A stretch of 11,330 nucleotides of DNA from Thermoplasmata archaeon (GTDB taxonomy: Archaea > Thermoplasmatota > Thermoplasmata > UBA10834): positions 1,689 through 13,018 of the forward strand of contig DUGQ01000130.1 of assembly GCA_013331315.1 (NCBI GenBank), in the 5' to 3' direction. Below are positions 1 through 7,205 of the stretch, one piece after another (positions within the stretch are counted from its first letter, which is position 1; every line of letters starts with the position of its first letter). Under the pieces are notes generated by a model that searched no databases, had not been told where the DNA came from, and worked only from the letters and a program-made list of their open reading frames with translations. The position numbers and the translations under genes were made by a program.

Positions 1-410
1 AGTCCCATCGCCGCCATCTGTATCAGCTTGTTCGGCTTGTCCCATTCAGGTCTCCGAACGAAAGCACCGTTCAGGGCGAGCGACGATGTCGCAAGGCTAG
101 CTATGAGCGTGAACACCGGCACCAACAGCGGCACGAACGGTGGTGGGTCAGTGAGGAACTCAGAGGGAAGCTTCCATTTGCCGAGCCCCAGATTGCTTGT
201 GTCGTATGGAGCGATTATTGGGCCGACGGCGGCTAGCACCACGAACACGACGAGGATGGCAACGCCCAGGGCGCCCATCGGGTTCTTGAATATCTGGTAG
301 GTGATATCGGTTAGGCTCCGGGCTGTCAGCTTCAGCTTCTCCACACGTACCTCGTTGAGCAGGAGCGGCTTCTTCGCGGTCCCTTCCTTCTTCTTGGTTA
401 CTTCTGCCAC
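1..410 (-). CDS. dppC: DppC/OppC-type ABC transporter permease, N-terminal 136 residues (cut by window edge)
   Basis: This is the second inner-membrane permease of a peptide/nickel-type ABC importer. I start it at the GTG at 410-408, because a strong Shine-Dalgarno lies 5 nt upstream and the frame is open from there to the window edge. A lysine-rich cytosolic start is followed by a helix (residues about 33-42) and the family's first membrane segment (about 44-66), ending in the typical IIAPYD. The usual DppC continues with a short external loop and a GTD..GRD motif. Here a second hydrophobic stretch (about 92-115) and a basic RRPEWDKPNK segment follow instead, so this copy seems to carry an insertion near its N-terminus. 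The gene lies 13 nt after dppB in the same operon. The family is clear from TM1 and the neighbour; the substrate is unknown and the permease core lies outside the window. Confidence 0.8.
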   Translation of the reverse strand, partial: MAEVTKKKEGTAKKPLLLNEVRVEKLKLTARSLTDITYQIFKNPMGALGVAILVVFVVLAAVGPIIAPYDTSNLGLGKWKLPSEFLTDPPPFVPLLVPVFTLIASLATSSLALNGAFVRRPEWDKPNKLIQMAAMG

Positions 411-415
411 TTTCC

Positions 416-422
416 CACCCCC
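416..422 (-). promoter_or_regulatory. Shine-Dalgarno of dppC
   Basis: On the minus strand GGGGGTG ends 5 nt before the GTG at 410. It lies in the 13-nt gap after the dppB stop and supports the non-ATG start, since no in-frame ATG lies between the dppB stop and this GTG. Confidence 0.6.
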
Positions 423-423
423 T

Positions 424-1440
424 TCATGCTATCTTGATCCTCGGATCAATGTACAGGAGCACGAGGTCTCCTATGAAGTTCGCAATCACCACTGCCACAC
501 CGCCGATCACGACTATGAACTGCAGTATCGGGAAGTCGAGGTCGTAGATCGCCACAATGGTCCTGTAACCTAACCCTGGATAATTGAAGATGACCTCCAC
601 CTGGTACGCTCCGCCGATGACGAACGCGATGTCCATCGCTATGAGCGCTATCATGGGTGGCATGCCGTTCGGTATGGCGTGCTTCCTCAGCACCTGGTAG
701 TCTGAACAGCCCTTCGCCTTGGCGGTCATGATGTAGTCCTCAGTTATGACATCGATCAGCGAGCTACGCATGACGAGGGATATCCCCGCCACGGTGGCGA
801 GCGCCAGCGTGAGCGATGGCACCACCAGATGTTCGAGCACGCTGAGGAGTATCGGCCAAGTCCATCGGAACTCCGAACCAAGAGCTGCGGTATCGTAGTA
901 GTTGCTGATTGGGAACTGCGGCCACCAGCTCAACCCCAACGGCTCCGAGGAGAACAACACCTGCAATATGATCGCGAACCAGAACACCGGCATTCCGTAG
1001 AAGAAGAGCGACAGAGCGGAGGCAGACAGGTCGAACGCTCCTCCGCGCTTGTAAGCGGAGTACGCACCTATAGCCATGCCGATGAATATCGTGAAGATGG
1101 TCGAGATGCCGACCAGCAGCATCGTCCAGCGGAGGTCCTGGAGTATGATGTCCAGGACCTCGCGGTTGTTCGACATGTAGGAGGTGCCCCAGTCGAGTGT
1201 TATCGTGTTCTTCAGGTAGTAGAAGAACTGCTCGAGGTAACTGTCGTGAAGATGGAACTTGTCGATCAGCGCGTCCCTAAGCGCCGTATCGAACTTTGGG
1301 TCCCTCGGGAACATCTGGAGCTCGGGCTTTCCGGGCATCAGACGGATGAGGAAGAAGTTGAGGGTCATGATGCCGAAGATGGTCACGAGCACGTTGACTA
1401 GCCTTCTGGCTATGATCTCTCTGAAGGACCGCTTCTTCAT
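424..1440 (-). CDS. dppB: DppB/OppB-type ABC transporter permease
   Basis: This is a full-length (338 residues, usual for the family) membrane permease of a peptide/nickel-type ABC importer. The N-terminus has a basic start and TM1 (about 13-33) running into FLIRLMPGKP, the family's N-terminal signature. A long external loop (about 35-102) contains the LDWGTSY motif. Further membrane segments lie near 105-128, 138-163, 198-224, 262-282 and 305-330. The EAA-type loop that contacts the ATPase is at about 235-257 (DYIMTAKAKG then LRKHAIPNG). The NYPGLG motif (286-291) and the terminal LLYIDPRI are also typical. The ATG at 1440 lies 1 nt after the stop of the PKD gene, with a near-perfect ribosome-binding site inside the end of that gene, so translation is probably coupled. 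The substrate cannot be told from the permease. Confidence 0.93.
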   Translation of the reverse strand: MKKRSFREIIARRLVNVLVTIFGIMTLNFFLIRLMPGKPELQMFPRDPKFDTALRDALIDKFHLHDSYLEQFFYYLKNTITLDWGTSYMSNNREVLDIILQDLRWTMLLVGISTIFTIFIGMAIGAYSAYKRGGAFDLSASALSLFFYGMPVFWFAIILQVLFSSEPLGLSWWPQFPISNYYDTAALGSEFRWTWPILLSVLEHLVVPSLTLALATVAGISLVMRSSLIDVITEDYIMTAKAKGCSDYQVLRKHAIPNGMPPMIALIAMDIAFVIGGAYQVEVIFNYPGLGYRTIVAIYDLDFPILQFIVVIGGVAVVIANFIGDLVLLYIDPRIKIA

Positions 1441-1441
1441 C

Positions 1442-3436
1442 CTAGTCCACCTCCTCGTCGAGATAATCGTCCGGCTCGTCGACCGTCTCGCTCTGCAGGA
1501 GCTTCATCTCCTCGATGGTCATCCCCTGCTTCTCGACATTCCTTCTGATCTTGCGTATCCTGAGGAGATTCAGAAAGAACGCGACCGGTATCATACCGAG
1601 CAGCACAAGCGAGGTGTAATCCCACCAGCTCCATCCGGTGACCACTTTGATGTTCGGGACGTTGACGCTGACGACAGCGTTGTAGACCTTCGTGTGATTC
1701 AGGAGACCCAGCTGATTGTCCGTGAACCAAATGGTCACGTTGTACCTCCCAGTAGACGAGTACGAGTGGTTGACGACGCATGTCGCGGTGCCGTCGACAT
1801 AGTCCGTCAGGTTGAAGTGCTCAAGCGAGGTGTTGTCGCCGAAGTCCCACACGACCTCGAGCGTGTCCAACTCGGGGTCCGAGAGCGTCATGACGAACTC
1901 GATGCTCTCATTCGGCAAAGCGAAATTGCCCGATTCGTACGAGAAGTTGAGCGAAGTAACGCTGGGTGGGAGGTTGTTGGATGTCACCGTGGCCAGGCGA
2001 TACCTAGCCGTTTCGTGTCCCTCGATTCCGTCGGTCGCTGTGACTGTGATGTTGAATATCCCGGTCTCCGTGAAAGTCCTAACCTGTTTGAAGTCATAGA
2101 CCACCAGACCGCCTGAGGTCGTGTTGATCCTCGGGTCTTCACCGTCGTCCATGTCCCATTCCAGGGTAACAACATCCCCATCAGCGTCCCATGCGTTTAT
2201 CGTGAATATCACATTGACATACCCTATGGCGGTGTTGATCGACGGGGCCTCGGGAGCCATGGATATGACACTCGTAAGAGATGGAGCCGAGTTCCCTCTG
2301 ACAGTCATACTGACTTCCCTAGTGACATTGTGAGGGAGTATCTGGTATGGAATCAGGGCGTCGCTCACCCACAGCCTGACCTTGTACGTTCCCGATGTCT
2401 CGAAGGCGTAGGTCAGGTTGTTCCAGACCGTCGTTCCCGGTGCAGTCGCGTCGGTGTGCGACACGACAGTGTCGACATCCTCTATCGTGTTGTTGAACAC
2501 GAAGGTCCACGTGAGAGCCTCGCCCTCGGGGTCGGTCGCGCTCGCGTAGAAGGTCATCTCGACCTCAGGGTCGATAGTGTTCGTAGAGGCCGTGAAGGTC
2601 ACCACAGGCAGGCCGTTGGCGGGAAGTGTGATCGTGATGACAGTCGTCTTCGAATTCGTGTTGGAGTAAGGGTCCTCGAGCGTTACTAGAAGATAGTAAT
2701 ACAGCGAGGGGCCCATTCCCGGGCCGATATCAGGGCTCCACGCATGAGTCTGGCTAACAGACACACCGGTCGCGGCAGGACCTGTCTCGTTCGTCACGAC
2801 CTCGCCGTCACCGAAATCCCATGTAACGGTGACCGAGTCACCATCAGGGTCCAGGACCCTTATGGACATATTGAGCTGCTCGTCAGGGTCCAGGACGTAC
2901 CCGTCTTCGAGGTCGAGTTCGAAAAGAGGAGCTGAGTTCTCCTTGACGTAGACTGTCCTGGTCAAGTTGAGAGTGTTCGTACCGTCGAAGACCGACAGTT
3001 TGACGCGGTAGTAGGAGATTCCGAAGCTGGTCAAGTTACCCAGGCGGTCGTAAGTGTACGTAGTGAAGATATCACCGGGGTTGCCGGTGACGTTGACTGA
3101 GAACGGGCTGTTGGGATTGGGGGTTTGCTCGAGATCGAGTATCGCATCATAGAATATTGTGAAGATGAGCTGGGTTCCGGAATCAGCGTGGGCGGAGGCT
3201 TCGAAAGTCACTTCCTCGCCGATGTACACCGTTGCCGAGGTCCCGCCGTTGACGGTGAAGGAGTCTATTGTGACCGCGGAGATGTGCCCTCTCAGTGGCG
3301 AATCACCCACGTCCGGGTTCAAGAATGTGGCGGCGATGCCCGAGGCAACCATAAGAAGGCAAGCGATGAACGAGAGAAACCTCAACCCAGGCTTACGTCT
3401 AGCAGACTTAGCTGTTCCAATTCCCGGAATCACCAT
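1442..3436 (-). CDS. PKD-repeat cell-surface protein with C-terminal membrane anchor
   Basis: Predicted exported protein of 664 residues. A basic start and a hydrophobic segment (about 20-39) act as signal peptide or anchor. Five repeats of about 100 residues follow (roughly 54-164, 169-274, 276-379, 384-486, 489-594), four joined by short N..P linkers such as NSAP and NNLP. Repeats 2, 4 and 5 show PKD cores: LDPDGD then WDFGDGE, WDADGD then WDMDDGED, and DPELD then WDFGDN; repeat 3 has ATDPEGE and repeat 1 is most divergent. At least 16 N-x-S/T sequons fit an external, glycosylated chain. A membrane segment (about 607-627) leads to a basic then acidic cytosolic tail ending near DDYLDEEVD. 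PKD folds usually mediate adhesion or substrate contact; no enzymatic domain is visible. I use the ATG at 3436, 5 nt after GGGGGG; a TTG codon directly precedes it. First gene of the permease operon. Confidence 0.88.
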   Translation of the reverse strand: MVIPGIGTAKSARRKPGLRFLSFIACLLMVASGIAATFLNPDVGDSPLRGHISAVTIDSFTVNGGTSATVYIGEEVTFEASAHADSGTQLIFTIFYDAILDLEQTPNPNSPFSVNVTGNPGDIFTTYTYDRLGNLTSFGISYYRVKLSVFDGTNTLNLTRTVYVKENSAPLFELDLEDGYVLDPDEQLNMSIRVLDPDGDSVTVTWDFGDGEVVTNETGPAATGVSVSQTHAWSPDIGPGMGPSLYYYLLVTLEDPYSNTNSKTTVITITLPANGLPVVTFTASTNTIDPEVEMTFYASATDPEGEALTWTFVFNNTIEDVDTVVSHTDATAPGTTVWNNLTYAFETSGTYKVRLWVSDALIPYQILPHNVTREVSMTVRGNSAPSLTSVISMAPEAPSINTAIGYVNVIFTINAWDADGDVVTLEWDMDDGEDPRINTTSGGLVVYDFKQVRTFTETGIFNITVTATDGIEGHETARYRLATVTSNNLPPSVTSLNFSYESGNFALPNESIEFVMTLSDPELDTLEVVWDFGDNTSLEHFNLTDYVDGTATCVVNHSYSSTGRYNVTIWFTDNQLGLLNHTKVYNAVVSVNVPNIKVVTGWSWWDYTSLVLLGMIPVAFFLNLLRIRKIRRNVEKQGMTIEEMKLLQSETVDEPDDYLDEEVD
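1447..1454 (-). promoter_or_regulatory. Shine-Dalgarno of dppB inside the PKD gene
   Basis: GGAGGTGG on the minus strand lies 6 nt before the dppB ATG and overlaps the last codons of the upstream PKD gene. It fixes the dppB start and implies that the two genes share an mRNA. Confidence 0.75.
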
Positions 3437-3530
3437 CAATTCCCCCCAACAGCGGGCGTGTGGACATGATCATTCAGATAGAGTCGTATGTCGACTGCTA
3501 CGGCGTCGGGACGACCCACCGCATTCACTC

Positions 3531-3538
3531 TATATAAG
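3531..3538 (-). promoter_or_regulatory. TATA box of the PKD-dppB-dppC operon
   Basis: The minus strand reads CTTATATA here, a close match to the archaeal TATA box. Transcription would begin about 25 nt downstream, near 3509, leaving a leader of about 70 nt before the ATG at 3436. The rest of the 220-bp gap between the PKD gene and the DUF835 gene shows no other convincing gene or RNA, only a near-palindrome at 3600-3612. Confidence 0.6.
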
Positions 3539-3656
3539 CTATGCTCAGTCAACGCATTCCTGGAAGGGCGAGCGATACTATTACCGAATCTAGGATGTAC
3601 GTTTTCGAAACGCCTCTTGACGCACGGGGCGATCTGCAGGGCGAATCGTCTACCCG

Positions 3657-4388
3657 CTAAAGTACCTGGCTCATCTCCCTCTCGACGAGGGAGAACTCCC
3701 TGGCGTCCATCGTGGCCTTGTCGACCGGGACGAGCAGATAACCCTTGTCCAGGACAACCTGCTCGTTGATCAGCTGGATGAATTTGAGGACGCTCTTGAA
3801 GTCGTTCTGGGTGTTGAGGTATTCGAGTCCCTCGATTATGACGACGCCGCTCTCGTCCTTTGCGAGGAAATCCCTGATCGCAGAGGCCAGGTGGGCGAGG
3901 TTGTTCGGCGACACGTACTCCAACCCCTTGGGCCCCTTCTTGGCCTGAGGGGACTCGGTCTTCGTGAGCCATAGGCTCTGCGCCTCGAAACCGTACTTCT
4001 GTTTCAGGGTGTCCGGGTGAGTCCTCGAGATGCACAGCCCACGCCCTCCCGACGACAGCAGCTTCGAGAACATCGCGAAGCTCCGGTCGGGCCGCTCCTC
4101 CCGGACGACGTAACTCCAGCCGGGGGCCAGCTCCACCTTCGCGGGTCGAGGGGGTTCAGTCCTCACCTGTTCCTGCGAGAATATCTTCTTGCCGAGCATC
4201 CGCTCGAGCTCCTCCGCCTTCTCGTTCACCCTCTGCGAGAGCATTGATCTCTTGGATTTCGCCATGATCTGGAGTTCTCTCGACGTGTAGCCCTTGGTAG
4301 ACAGCTTGATTATCTCCTCCCAAGCGTCTCGCAGGCCCTCTTGGAACCCCCTCAGAAAACCCTTGGCGAAATCCTCTTCCTGCGACAT
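3657..4388 (-). CDS. DUF835 domain protein
   Basis: Soluble 243-residue protein with no signal peptide or membrane segment. Residues about 88-242 match the DUF835 pattern as I know it: a WSYVVREERPD start, the strand GRGLCISRTHPDTLK (116-129), a WLT strand (140-142), VVIIEGLEYL followed by N.F..VL.FIQ (182-205), and LLVPVD..TMD.REFSLVEREM (218-239) at the end. The domain is frequent in euryarchaeal, especially Thermoplasmata, proteins and its biochemical role is not established; the VVIIEGLEYL strand resembles a degenerate Walker B, but there is no Walker A. Residues 1-75 form a charged helical extension of unknown role (FLRGFQEGLRDAWEEII, then KGYTSRELQ). It starts at the ATG at 4388 behind GGATGGGG and has its own promoter, so it appears to be a single gene divergent from the 520-residue protein. 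Confidence 0.85.
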   Translation of the reverse strand: MSQEEDFAKGFLRGFQEGLRDAWEEIIKLSTKGYTSRELQIMAKSKRSMLSQRVNEKAEELERMLGKKIFSQEQVRTEPPRPAKVELAPGWSYVVREERPDRSFAMFSKLLSSGGRGLCISRTHPDTLKQKYGFEAQSLWLTKTESPQAKKGPKGLEYVSPNNLAHLASAIRDFLAKDESGVVIIEGLEYLNTQNDFKSVLKFIQLINEQVVLDKGYLLVPVDKATMDAREFSLVEREMSQVL

Positions 4389-4431
4389 CTACCCCATCCG
4401 CTTCCAGCAGTCTCCCTATTGCTTGGCCAGA

Positions 4432-4447
4432 CTAATAACCTTTTGCG
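4432..4447 (-). promoter_or_regulatory. BRE/TATA of the DUF835 gene
   Basis: The minus strand reads CGCAAAAGGTTATTAG: an A-rich BRE-like stretch followed by a TATA-like TTATTAG. Its centre is about 47 nt upstream of the ATG at 4388, predicting a leader of roughly 20-25 nt that would hold the GGATGGGG ribosome site. Confidence 0.5.
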
Positions 4448-4480
4448 GACACGAGGTCGTCAGACACAGTCCGTAGCGTC

Positions 4481-4497
4481 GAAAAAGCCTATTACTA
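4481..4497 (+). promoter_or_regulatory. BRE/TATA of the 520-residue protein gene (leaderless spacing)
   Basis: GAAAAAGC (BRE-like) is followed by CTATTACTA (TATA-like, centre near 4493). The predicted transcription start about 25 nt on falls within a few bases of the ATG at 4522. No Shine-Dalgarno precedes that ATG, so the mRNA is probably leaderless. Confidence 0.55.
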
Positions 4498-4521
4498 TCG
4501 CCTGTATCTTGAGACGCGAAC

Positions 4522-6084
4522 ATGCCGATCAACAAGAAGAACATGAGGCTCAGGGTGAACGCCCGGATAACCTCCAAGGTCCGGGAGAAGGACCTGATCG
4601 CGAAAGCCGAAGCGCTCAAGGAGGACCACGAGCTGGTGCTGCCCACCTGCTCGGAGAAGTGCCGTGGCTGCCCGTTCATTCGGACTCGTCTGCACCTCGA
4701 GCGTGTCGCCAAGTTCAAGGAGGACCCTAGGAGGCTCGAGAAGCTCGCCGCGAAGGGGGACAAGCTGGCCAGGGCCTACGCCGCGACCATCGGGCTGGCG
4801 CATGAGAAGAAAGCCCCCTATCTGGCATCGGCCAAGTATCCCAGGGGAACGGCGATGTTCGCCCTGAGGGGGAAGACCTCGCGGGAGAAGCTCATAGGGG
4901 TCCAGAACTACGACTCTCCGCAGTGGAGGGTGCTTTCGGTGCTGGACCTGGTCAAGAAGAGACGTCTTCACTTCTACTCGTACGGGGACAGCTTCGTGTG
5001 CACGGGCAGGACGCCCAAGCCACCCTCCGACTACATCAAGATAGCCGCTGAGGCCGTGGGCGCCACAAGAGAGGACGAGCGCGGTTACCACTGCCCCCAC
5101 GACCCGCAACACGCTAACCACGTGGAGTACTCGTGGGTCGGGGCCGACAGGACCGTGTTCCTGTGCGACGCCTGCGCGACGCGGACGAAGAACGTCCTCT
5201 CGAAGCTCGCGGAGGGGATGGCGGTCCCGAACGTCCTGGACAACATCGAGGTCTCGGTCAAGAGACCGTTGAAGATGGAGCCGGGGGCGACTGGGTGTGA
5301 GGGGCTTCTCGACCTCCCGATCGCCAGGAGCATCCTCGAGGATTACTCCTCGGGCAAGATCGGGGACCGCGAGTTGATCGACAAGCACATGGAGGATGTC
5401 GAGGAAGAACTCGCGAGGAAGAGTGACAGGGTCTTCGTCAAGGGAGACAGGTGCTTCGGCGAGGACCTGGAGGCCTTCGTTTCGTCCATGACGGACGACC
5501 CGCTCGAGGCGAAGGCCCTGAAGGGCCTTCTGGAAGATGTCGGCCGTCCGGTCGTCGCGAATCCTGGAGACACGGTCAACAAATTGATGGCCAGCTATTG
5601 GACCGACCATGGCAAGAAGGCGCTCAGAGCCATTGTGTCGGAGGATATCGCGGACAAATACTTCGACGACAGTGAAGAGGCGGCGAAATCGCCCATGAAG
5701 ATCATCCGCAGGGCCGCAAAGAAGTCTGAGCACGAGGCAGTGGACTCCAAGATCCCCCGCTACGAAGGGCTGAGCACCTACGGTAGCTTCGTGGACCAGG
5801 TGGCGAGGGCGTACAAGTCGGGAGGATCCACGGCCGCAAGCGCGATAATCGAGGCCGACAACTCCACAGACCACAGGAAGAGGTCGATCATGCATGCCTT
5901 CGACCTGTCATTCGGAATCACGACGAGAGCTTGGCGGCTCACAGACGAAGAGAAGGAGTTCGGCAAGCACCTCGAGAAGTTCGCGAAGAAGCTCACTCAG
6001 AGCAAAGGCCCGGACGAGCATCACTCGGCCTTCGTCGCGTTCCTGCGAGAGGCCGGGGTCACGGAAGAGTTCACGCGTCTTTGA
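4522..6084 (+). CDS. Uncharacterised 520-residue protein with two Cys/His clusters
   Basis: I do not recognise this family. The chain is soluble, charged and lysine-rich, with no signal peptide or membrane segment. Cluster 1 is CSEKCRGCPF (C43, C47, C50), in a basic N-terminal region that could bind nucleic acid. A conserved-looking core follows (about 97-172: YPRGTAMFALRGK, then QWRVLSVLDLV, then FYSYGDSFVC with C160). Cluster 2 is a zinc-ribbon-like set, HCPHDPQH (190-197) with LCDAC (214-218). The C-terminal half (about 265-520) is mainly helical and acid/lysine-rich, with C311 and a final helical domain near 450-515. Paired Cys/His sets suggest zinc or iron-sulfur binding; a role in RNA or DNA metabolism is only a guess. 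The ATG at 4522 is set by the leaderless promoter. The 3' end overlaps taw2 by 14 bp on the other strand. Confidence 0.85.
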   Translation: MPINKKNMRLRVNARITSKVREKDLIAKAEALKEDHELVLPTCSEKCRGCPFIRTRLHLERVAKFKEDPRRLEKLAAKGDKLARAYAATIGLAHEKKAPYLASAKYPRGTAMFALRGKTSREKLIGVQNYDSPQWRVLSVLDLVKKRRLHFYSYGDSFVCTGRTPKPPSDYIKIAAEAVGATREDERGYHCPHDPQHANHVEYSWVGADRTVFLCDACATRTKNVLSKLAEGMAVPNVLDNIEVSVKRPLKMEPGATGCEGLLDLPIARSILEDYSSGKIGDRELIDKHMEDVEEELARKSDRVFVKGDRCFGEDLEAFVSSMTDDPLEAKALKGLLEDVGRPVVANPGDTVNKLMASYWTDHGKKALRAIVSEDIADKYFDDSEEAAKSPMKIIRRAAKKSEHEAVDSKIPRYEGLSTYGSFVDQVARAYKSGGSTAASAIIEADNSTDHRKRSIMHAFDLSFGITTRAWRLTDEEKEFGKHLEKFAKKLTQSKGPDEHHSAFVAFLREAGVTEEFTRL

Positions 6085-7105
6085 ACACCTTGGCCTCCAC
6101 GACGACGTGGCTCACGCCGGGCGAATAGGATTTCACTTCCCTTAGCGCGAGCACCTCGAGTCTTCCGTCGGGCAGGGCCGCTCTGAGACGATCCATCGGC
6201 CTGTCCGGCAGCAGCTCGCATGGGCAGGTTTCGTGATAGTATATCGTCCCGCCGTCCCTTATCAGACGAAACGCGGTGTCCAGGTACTCGTGCGTGGTCT
6301 TGACATAGCCCATGAATACTCTGTCGGCGACGGATTCCCCCTCCAACGACCTGTTGTCCCCCAGAACCGGTTCCACGACCCCTTCGACCTGGTTCAGAGA
6401 GATGTTCTGGACTAGGTACTCGTAGGAGACAGGGTTCAACTCGCACGCTATCACCCTGCCGGGCCTCTGATGCACTGCCAGAGGGATAGAGAAGTAACCG
6501 ATGCCCGCGAACATGTCCACGACGTGCTCGCCGTCGCAGCGGATTCCGGCCACGCGGGCTCTCTCGTCGACGTTCCCTGATGAGAACATGAGCTTTGAGA
6601 CATCGAACTTGAAGAACACGCCGTTCTCCAAGTGCTTAGTGACGGTGTCGCGGCCGTGAATCAGGCGGACGACCGGTGTCCTCAGGTCGCCCCGTATGCC
6701 TCCTTCGCTCCTGAGGACCGACTTCGCCCCGAGGACGGAGGCGTACGCGGCGGCCACCTCCCCCTCGCGGTCGTCCAGCCCCGCCGGGAGACGCAGGACG
6801 AGCACATCCCCGAACAGTTCCCATCTGGATGGGAGCCGCCGTTCCAGGTCGGGCGGGAGAGACAGCGCCTCTCTAATCTGGTCTATCGGATCGACGCGGT
6901 GCGGCCTCAACACGAACTCCCGCTCGACGATGGCGGCGTCATACCTCTCGACCAAGCCGATCCCGACTTCTCCGGAGAGTGGTATGACCACGAAGTCCGC
7001 GTCATCGACTATCGCGCGCGTCGTGTCGACCAACGCCTGAGCTGTCAGAAGGCGCCTGAGCTCCTCCGCGCGGGTCCGGCCGACCCTTATGCCCTTCACA
7101 TACAT
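6071..7105 (-). CDS. taw2: tRNA(Phe) 4-demethylwyosine C7 aminocarboxypropyltransferase Taw2
   Basis: Taw2 moves the 3-amino-3-carboxypropyl group of S-adenosylmethionine to C7 of 4-demethylwyosine at G37 of tRNA(Phe), in wyosine synthesis. The 344 residues have an N-terminal region (1-100) and a class I methyltransferase-like fold: HVVDMFAGIGYFSIPLA (194-210) binds SAM, CELNP (221-225) carries the acidic ribose-contact residue, and LGDNR (248-252) follows. Where the related methyltransferase Trm5 has an NLP-type motif, this protein has DRVFMGYV (261-268), then YYHET (289-293) and YSPGVSHVVV (327-336), as in Methanocaldococcus Taw2; this is why I choose Taw2 over Trm5. The start at ATG 7105 has no Shine-Dalgarno, and a GTG at 7099 is an alternative. 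No other wyosine genes lie in the window. It converges with, and overlaps by 14 bp, the gene to its left. Confidence 0.9.
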   Translation of the reverse strand: MYVKGIRVGRTRAEELRRLLTAQALVDTTRAIVDDADFVVIPLSGEVGIGLVERYDAAIVEREFVLRPHRVDPIDQIREALSLPPDLERRLPSRWELFGDVLVLRLPAGLDDREGEVAAAYASVLGAKSVLRSEGGIRGDLRTPVVRLIHGRDTVTKHLENGVFFKFDVSKLMFSSGNVDERARVAGIRCDGEHVVDMFAGIGYFSIPLAVHQRPGRVIACELNPVSYEYLVQNISLNQVEGVVEPVLGDNRSLEGESVADRVFMGYVKTTHEYLDTAFRLIRDGGTIYYHETCPCELLPDRPMDRLRAALPDGRLEVLALREVKSYSPGVSHVVVEAKVFKDA

Positions 7106-7166
7106 GCAAGGAGAGCACGCGTAGAAAGCGTTTGCGAACGGACGGGCTCGGCGAATCAGATGTCAC

Positions 7167-7180
7167 GAAAAAACATATAG
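7167..7180 (+). promoter_or_regulatory. BRE/TATA of the exported-protein gene at 7206
   Basis: CGAAAAAACATATAG combines an A-rich BRE with a TATA-like ACATATAG. Its centre lies about 30 nt before the ATG at 7206, predicting a transcript with a leader of no more than a few bases. No good Shine-Dalgarno precedes the ATG. Confidence 0.55.
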
Positions 7181-7205
7181 CTCCTAGGGGTTCTCCTCGC
7201 TCAGC

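Noticed and set aside
829..2116. Plus-strand open frames of 190 and 285 codons opposite dppB and the PKD gene
   Set aside because: They are antisense to well-supported genes, are rich in Arg/Glu/Val without recognisable motifs, and lack promoters or ribosome sites.
3600..3612. Near-palindrome CGTTTTCGAAACG in the spacer, possible operator
   Set aside because: It is imperfect, single and about 65 bp upstream of the TATA box; nothing else marks it as a regulator site.
3436..4035. A 199-codon minus-strand frame running through the DUF835 gene into the spacer
   Set aside because: It overlaps the DUF835 frame, its product is low-complexity and Arg/Pro-rich, and it has no start signal.
4648..4671. 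CSEKCRGC has the CxxxCxxC spacing of radical SAM enzymes
   Set aside because: The aromatic residue usual before the last Cys is absent, no SAM-binding glycine motif or TIM-barrel pattern follows, and the cluster sits in a short basic N-terminus. A zinc site is more likely.
4495..5895. A 466-codon open frame on the minus strand opposite the 520-residue protein
   Set aside because: Its product is Arg/Val/Leu/His-rich without domain features, as expected from antisense of a GC-rich gene. The plus-strand gene has a promoter, Cys/His clusters and normal protein composition.
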